In this document: positions 60,024 to 64,000 of the stretch, piece after piece
Position numbering within the stretch: the stretch's first letter is position 1
How the letters are laid out: each line of letters opens with the position of its first letter
NCBI GenBank assembly: GCA_045639125.1
Contig: JAZUCL010000006.1
Location: 42,276 to 106,275, forward strand
Reading direction: 5' to 3'
Length of the DNA stretch: 64,000 nucleotides
Source of the DNA: JAZUCL01 sp045639125
GTDB taxonomy: Bacteria > Bacillota > Clostridia > Oscillospirales > QAMX01
Notes under the pieces: generated by a model
What the model saw: only the letters and a program-made list of their open reading frames with translations
Database searches by the model: none
What the model was told of the DNA's origin: nothing
Position numbers and translations under genes: made by a program

Positions 60024-60052
60024 TATTATTGACACTTTTTTTTAGAATATAC
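60024..60052 (-). promoter_or_regulatory. Sigma-F/G-like promoter of the SpoIIQ-like gene
   Basis: GTATA (60048-60052), a 14-bp spacer and GTCAATAATA (60024-60033) on the minus strand, close to the forespore consensus GYATA and GGNNANAMTR. Transcription would begin at about 60017, just before the AAAGGAG site. Confidence 0.45.
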
Positions 60053-60141
60053 ATTTATTATACAGACAGTAACCTCAATGAAAGGAAAACAAAAAAGTTC
60101 AAAAAAATATGTGTATTTTTGCAAAAAATCTTCATAGCCTC

Positions 60142-60170
60142 TTGCAGTTTTTGCTTAGAAACAGTATAAT
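60142..60170 (+). promoter_or_regulatory. Promoter of the DUF4330 operon
   Basis: TTGCAG (60142-60147), a 17-bp spacer and TATAAT (60165-60170), 62 bp before the first gene. Confidence 0.6.
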
Positions 60171-60231
60171 AATTATGTACGGAGAAATACGTATATAATG
60201 GGTCAAAAAACCGTTTGAAAGGACAGTATCA

Positions 60232-60735
60232 ATGAAACTACTAAACGAAAAAGGAAAACTATTTGGGATTATCAACGTGGTAGACCTGGCTTGTCTGCTT
60301 ATAATCGTGCTACTGGTAATCGGAGTCGGCTGGAAAATTCTCGGCCCACAGGTACAGGCAAGTGTGGCACCAACAACTACAATGACGACAACATTCCGTA
60401 TTCGTGGCACTTACGATTATATGCTGGAAGAACTTGAAAGAAATAATTTAGTGGGACAGCGTCTTGTAATGGGAACAGGCTATATAGATGCAAAAGTTTT
60501 GGACGTGTACAATGTGCCGTATACAGTGCAACTTCCTACCGATGACGGAAGAATTGTGACAGCAGAAGATCCAGTTCGTAAGGACGTAATTATCGTTGTA
60601 GAAAGTGAGATTGCGTCAGGTGCTCCCATTTTGAAGATAGGCACACAAGAAGTACGTGCAGGTAGAACATTTACATTTAAGACACGCACATTTGAAACGA
60701 ATGTGCTTGTAGATTCGGTGGTTGTCAATGATTGA
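60232..60735 (+). CDS. DUF4330 membrane-anchored protein
   Basis: A 167-residue protein with one N-terminal membrane helix (INVVDLACLLIIVLLVIGVGWKIL, about 14-38) preceded by the family start LLNEKGKLFGI. The rest is extracytoplasmic and beta-rich with DVIIVVESEIASGAPILKIGTQEVRAGRTFTFKT. DUF4330 proteins have no known function and often sit beside polysaccharide genes. Its stop overlaps the next start by 8 bp. Likely a partner in surface glycan assembly, by context only. Confidence 0.85.
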   Translation: MKLLNEKGKLFGIINVVDLACLLIIVLLVIGVGWKILGPQVQASVAPTTTMTTTFRIRGTYDYMLEELERNNLVGQRLVMGTGYIDAKVLDVYNVPYTVQLPTDDGRIVTAEDPVRKDVIIVVESEIASGAPILKIGTQEVRAGRTFTFKTRTFETNVLVDSVVVND

Positions 60736-62377
60736 TGCGTTTCGCAACTGCTTTTTGTGCCGTGTCGTGCTGGCTCTGTGCCGTAGATTGCCTACATGGT
60801 ATCAGGCAAGTATATTAGGCAGAATAAGTAACTTTTTTGCCCGACACTACAATACCAGCCGTGTAAAGAGAATATGGCAGGGTTTTGTCAATCGTGAAAG
60901 CCGTATTTACTGTTCATGGTACGTTTCACTGCTTCGTTTTCTTGACAGAGTATGCCTCCGTGTCGGATACAAAGTATTGCCGATTATAAGAGAAAGCGGA
61001 GTATATAAAACTTTACAAAAAGTTTTTCGTAAAATGAAGTGTCTGTGGACACGATGCGTTTCACACGGAGTTCTTGGCAGAGCCATTTCCGCCCTTGACT
61101 TGTCAGTAAATCGCATAATGATAATCATTGTTGGCCTGTATCTGCCTGTAGATTGGCTGCTTCGTGATATTTTGAAGTTGGCAACAGTAGCAAGTATATG
61201 GGACGAGGGATTCTTCGCCGTGTGTATAGCGTATATAATCGCTTGCAGACTGAAAGAAAAAAGAGATGAAACGAGATTTTCATCTCACGCAACACCTCTC
61301 GATATTCCCATTTTACTCTTTTGTGCCGTTGGCTTTATGCTGATGTGCGTAAATTCCCCCGTATTTTCTATTGCAGTTGCAGGCTATCGTGCAACCGTTG
61401 AGTATATGCTGTGGTTTTTCGTTGTAATTCGCCTTATCCGCAGCGACAAAGACTGCGTACTTCTTGCAAAAGTCGTATGTTTAACAGGGTGTGCAGTAGC
61501 CCTCCACGGCATATATCAGTACGTCATAGGAGCACCGATTCCTGCCCACTGGGTAAGTCAAACAGAGGCAGGAGTTCGCAGTCGTGCCTACTCCATTATG
61601 GGAAGCCCTAACATTTTAGGAGCGTATATGGTAATGACAGCACCGATTGCCGCATCGTTCGCCTACTCAGTCAACAGGCTGTGGAAAAAACTTCTTGCAT
61701 GGAGCGTTGTGGGAATTTTGTGCGTTTGCGTTTTAGTTACGTTCTCCCGAGGTGCATGGGTGGGAATGTGTGTGGCGGTAGTTGTATTTGCCGTAATACA
61801 GGACAGACGTCTGTTTGCACTTCTTTTAATGGCAGTACCTGTTGCCATGTTCATTCCATCAATCGCCAATCGAATAACATACCTATTTACCGATGATTTT
61901 GCCACCGCATCAGCCGTTGGCGGTCGAGCACTCCGTTGGGCAGTCGGTAAGGAGATGATGGCAACAAATCCGTTTATCGGATTTGGTCTTGGCAGATTTG
62001 GCGGTGCCGTGGCAATGCAAAATCAAATTCTTGAAGTGACAGAAGAATTTTCCTACTTCTATATGGACAACTATTATCTCAAACTGGGAGCAGAGATGGG
62101 ATATACAGGTCTTGTTGCGTTTCTTATTCTTGTAGTGGCGTTTATATGGCTTGGCCTTAGATGTTGTGCAAGGAGTAAGGACGTGCCACTTCCCGTTACG
62201 TCAGGAATTTACGCAGGCTTATGTGGTATTTTAGCCCACTGCTATTTTGAAAACATCTTTGAGGAGCCGTATATGATGGCACTGTTTTGGTCACTTGCGG
62301 CAGTTCTTATGTACGTTGGGTACGTCCGTCCAAAAGACGGCACAAATATTCACGCAAAAGGAGTCCACCATGTATAA
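60728..62377 (+). CDS. O-antigen ligase/polymerase family membrane protein
   Basis: A 549-residue multi-pass membrane protein of the Wzy/O-antigen-ligase (PF04932) type. After a cytoplasmic or re-entrant N-terminal ~130 residues, about ten or more hydrophobic helices follow. The conserved core GILCVCVLVTFSRGAWVGMCVAVVVFAV is near 340, with a large loop and a final GTDNYYLKLGAEMGYTGLVAFLIL-like segment (here MDNYYLKLGAEMG near 445). It probably polymerises or transfers a surface glycan. It starts inside the DUF4330 gene (translational coupling) and ends overlapping the next gene. Confidence 0.82.
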   Translation: MIDAFRNCFLCRVVLALCRRLPTWYQASILGRISNFFARHYNTSRVKRIWQGFVNRESRIYCSWYVSLLRFLDRVCLRVGYKVLPIIRESGVYKTLQKVFRKMKCLWTRCVSHGVLGRAISALDLSVNRIMIIIVGLYLPVDWLLRDILKLATVASIWDEGFFAVCIAYIIACRLKEKRDETRFSSHATPLDIPILLFCAVGFMLMCVNSPVFSIAVAGYRATVEYMLWFFVVIRLIRSDKDCVLLAKVVCLTGCAVALHGIYQYVIGAPIPAHWVSQTEAGVRSRAYSIMGSPNILGAYMVMTAPIAASFAYSVNRLWKKLLAWSVVGILCVCVLVTFSRGAWVGMCVAVVVFAVIQDRRLFALLLMAVPVAMFIPSIANRITYLFTDDFATASAVGGRALRWAVGKEMMATNPFIGFGLGRFGGAVAMQNQILEVTEEFSYFYMDNYYLKLGAEMGYTGLVAFLILVVAFIWLGLRCCARSKDVPLPVTSGIYAGLCGILAHCYFENIFEEPYMMALFWSLAAVLMYVGYVRPKDGTNIHAKGVHHV

Positions 62378-62780
62378 ATACGATGACGGTCAACTTGATA
62401 TCTTCTCTCTAATTAAGCCATTAGAGGATAAACTGCATAAGGACAACCGCTGGGTAGTGCGTGCAAATGCTATTCCGTGGCAGGAGTTGGAGGACAAGTT
62501 CTGTGGGATACTCTACTCAAATCTGGGTGCACCGGCAAAGCCGTTTCGAGTAATGCTTGGAAGTCTACTTATAAAGCAGTATCTCAAAATTTCCGATGCA
62601 GAAACAGTGCGACAAATACAGGAAAACCCATATTTACAGTACTTTATCGGACTAAGTGAGTACACGTATACACCAGTATTTACACCGTCACTGTTCGTAT
62701 CATTTAGACGTAGGATAGACCAGAAAACCATGCGTGAAATACGCCGTATAGTAAAAGCATCAACGGCAGACTTAGAATAG
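62370..62780 (+). CDS. Transposase N-terminal fragment (DUF772-like), embedded in operon
   Basis: A 136-residue protein matching only the N-terminal part of IS5/IS1182-type transposases: NRWVVRANAIPWQELEDKF, then FRVMLGSLLIKQYLKISDAETVRQIQENPYLQYFIGL and FVSFRRRI. The DDE catalytic domain is absent. It has a strong AAGGAG, overlaps the upstream ligase gene by 8 bp and ends cleanly 17 bp before the next gene. It is therefore either a neatly trimmed remnant or a retained small protein. No inverted repeats of an IS are visible around it. Confidence 0.7.
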   Translation: MYKYDDGQLDIFSLIKPLEDKLHKDNRWVVRANAIPWQELEDKFCGILYSNLGAPAKPFRVMLGSLLIKQYLKISDAETVRQIQENPYLQYFIGLSEYTYTPVFTPSLFVSFRRRIDQKTMREIRRIVKASTADLE

Positions 62781-62797
62781 AAAGGAAGTATTTTACT

Positions 62798-63349
62798 ATG
62801 ACCTATGAATTGAAAGTCGCAGGACTGACTCGTCAACTTCCGCTGTGTAAAGTAAATGACGAGTTGTATATCGCCGCATTCGTTATCTTTGGTGACGTGG
62901 AGTTAACGAAGTGCTGTGCCAGAGAAATGCTTAAAATTGCTCCCGAGTATGACATCATGATAACGGCAGAGAGTAAGGGCATACCTCTTGTGTATGAGAT
63001 GGCACGGCAAAGCGGAAAAAATAATTATCTAATTGCACGAAAAACACCAAAGTTGTATATGAAGAACGTGCATACAATCGAGGTAAACTCAATCACAACA
63101 GCAAAAAAGCAGGTACTGTGTATTGACGCAGACGATATTGAGTTGATGCGAGGCAAACGAGTGCTGATAGTCGATGACGTAATATCAACGGGAGAGAGCC
63201 TACGAGCAGTAGAGAAACTTGTCAAGGAGGCAGGCGGTATTGTAGCAGGCCGTATGGCAATCTTGGCAGAGGGAGACGCAAAGTATCGTGACGATATTTT
63301 GTATCTTGAACAGTTGCCGCTGTTTAAGCCAGACGGAAGCGTATTGTAA
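62798..63349 (+). CDS. Adenine/xanthine-type phosphoribosyltransferase family protein
   Basis: A 183-residue type I PRTase. The PRPP-binding motif VLIVDDVISTGESLRAVEKLV (about 128-148) is clear, a second conserved region is DIMITAESKGIPLVYEMARQSG, and the C-terminal EQLPLF segment is seen in Apt/Xpt-like proteins. It would join a purine base to PRPP for salvage. The exact base cannot be told. AAGGAAG precedes the ATG. Last gene of the DUF4330 operon. Confidence 0.85.
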   Translation: MTYELKVAGLTRQLPLCKVNDELYIAAFVIFGDVELTKCCAREMLKIAPEYDIMITAESKGIPLVYEMARQSGKNNYLIARKTPKLYMKNVHTIEVNSITTAKKQVLCIDADDIELMRGKRVLIVDDVISTGESLRAVEKLVKEAGGIVAGRMAILAEGDAKYRDDILYLEQLPLFKPDGSVL

Positions 63350-63357
63350 GAGAAAAA

Positions 63358-63386
63358 AATATCCCCATGGGCCAACCCATGGGGAA
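63358..63386 (+). terminator. First hairpin after the PRTase gene
   Basis: CCCCATGGG-ccaa-CCCATGGGG, followed by AAGTTTT. Confidence 0.6.
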
Positions 63387-63413
63387 GTTTTATGTATAAG
63401 AGAAAACCAAAAG

Positions 63414-63448
63414 AAAAGCCACTCATCGAAAAAGATGAGTGGCTTAAT
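63414..63448. terminator. Second hairpin, between convergent PRTase and gap genes
   Basis: AAGCCACTCATC pairs with GATGAGTGGCTT around GAAAAA. It is symmetrical and may stop transcription from both sides. Confidence 0.65.
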
Positions 63449-63489
63449 AAATTCAGACTTTTGCTCGGTACGTCACAAATAATATTTAA

Positions 63490-64000
63490 TTATTCAGCGT
63501 CAACCTTAGCCATGTGCTGAATGAGCATGAGGAGTTTGTTGGAATAACCCCATTCGTTGTCGTACCAAGAACAAACCTTAACAAAGGTTCCGTCCAGCTG
63601 GATACCAGCCTTGGCATCAAAGATAGAAGTGCGAGGATCGTGGCGGAAGTCTGTGGAAACAACAGCATCTTCTGTGTAACCAAGGATTCCCTTCAATTCG
63701 CCTTCAGAAGCCTTCTTCATTGCAGCACAAATGTCTTCGTACTTGCATTCCTTGTTCAACTCTACAGTCAAGTCAACGAAAGAAACGTCAGAAGTAGGAA
63801 CACGAACAGACATACCTGTCAACTTTCCGTTCAATGCAGGGAGAACCTTTCCTACAGCCTTAGCAGCACCTGTGGAAGAAGGAATCATGTTTTCCAAGAT
63901 TCCGCGTCCACCACGCCAGTCCTTCATAGAAGGACCGTCTACAGTCTTCTGTGTAGCGGTTGCAGCATGAAGTCGGATCGTAGCCATGTCGTTCTGTGAG
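63490..64000 (-). CDS. gap: Glyceraldehyde-3-phosphate dehydrogenase, C-terminal part (cut by window edge)
   Basis: About 170 codons of the catalytic half of GAPDH, which oxidises glyceraldehyde 3-phosphate with NAD in glycolysis. Landmarks are LHAATATQKTVDGPSMKDWRGGRG, IPSSTGAAKAVGKVLPALNGKLTG, GYTEDAVVSTDF, SIFDAKAGIQL and CSWYDNEWGYSNKLL. The active-site cysteine region lies upstream, beyond base 64000. The KTVDGPSMKDWRGGR segment is of the general bacterial/GapC type. Confidence 0.95.
   Translation of the reverse strand, partial: SQNDMATIRLHAATATQKTVDGPSMKDWRGGRGILENMIPSSTGAAKAVGKVLPALNGKLTGMSVRVPTSDVSFVDLTVELNKECKYEDICAAMKKASEGELKGILGYTEDAVVSTDFRHDPRTSIFDAKAGIQLDGTFVKVCSWYDNEWGYSNKLLMLIQHMAKVDAE

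Noticed and set aside
1..64000. CRISPR arrays, tRNA and rRNA genes
   Set aside because: No regularly spaced direct repeats, no cloverleaf with a T-loop GTTCGA-type signature in non-coding DNA, and no rRNA-like stretches were recognised.

Overview
This window looks like chromosomal DNA of an anaerobic, probably spore-forming member of the Clostridia (Firmicutes/Bacillota), close to the replication origin. The reasons are the block dnaA-dnaN-S4 protein-recF-remB-gyrB, two perfect 16-bp parS palindromes, Gram-positive style ribosome sites (AGGAGG) and promoters, Asp23/FakA, a SpoIIQ-like M23 protein, a SleB-like hydrolase and lipoprotein-type solute-binding and PrsA-like proteins. No species can be named from the sequence alone.

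Layout: 1-17.2 kb is housekeeping: alaS 5' end, a CNNM/CorC membrane protein, phenylacetate-CoA ligase with an ACT protein, a cytosolic-looking Cu/Zn SOD, CYTH and YbaK proteins, a four-gene GldG/DUF4340-type ABC export operon, then tatD, metG, an M18 aminopeptidase, coaE and a threonylcarbamoyl-AMP synthase. 17.9-28.7 kb is a compact minus-strand virion module (TerS-like, TerL, portal, scaffold-like, major capsid, adaptor-like, large hub-like, fibre-like, XkdX-like, XhlA-like, amidase, holin) plus a SleB-like hydrolase. It has no integrase, repressor, replication genes, tail tube or tape measure. 29-35.5 kb carries a SLOG protein, asp23-fakA, prsA, an exonuclease, mnmA, a candidate 6S RNA and a small Cys-rich protein. 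36-41.7 kb holds a CUT1-type sugar importer without its ATPase, and malQ. 42-46.7 kb holds a MinD-like ATPase, mgsA, hisS and aspS. 47-52 kb contains htpG, a repeat-bounded DUF559 nuclease cassette, rsmI, trmN6 and both parS sites. 52.5-60 kb is the dnaA operon and spoIIQ-like gene; 60-64 kb has a DUF4330/O-antigen-ligase-type operon with an embedded transposase fragment, and the 3' part of gap.

The most unusual content is (i) the podovirus-like particle module with intact reading frames and no mobility genes, (ii) a DUF559 gene whose ribosome site and stop codon lie inside inverted repeats and which is bracketed by a 24-bp direct repeat, (iii) a ~320-bp structured element bracketed by duplicated hairpins, (iv) at least six copies of one dispersed hairpin-rich intergenic repeat family, and (v) a three-box DnaA cluster 16 kb away from dnaA. 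Gene starts were reset to the best ribosome site where the longest frame was implausible. No tRNA, rRNA or CRISPR array was found.
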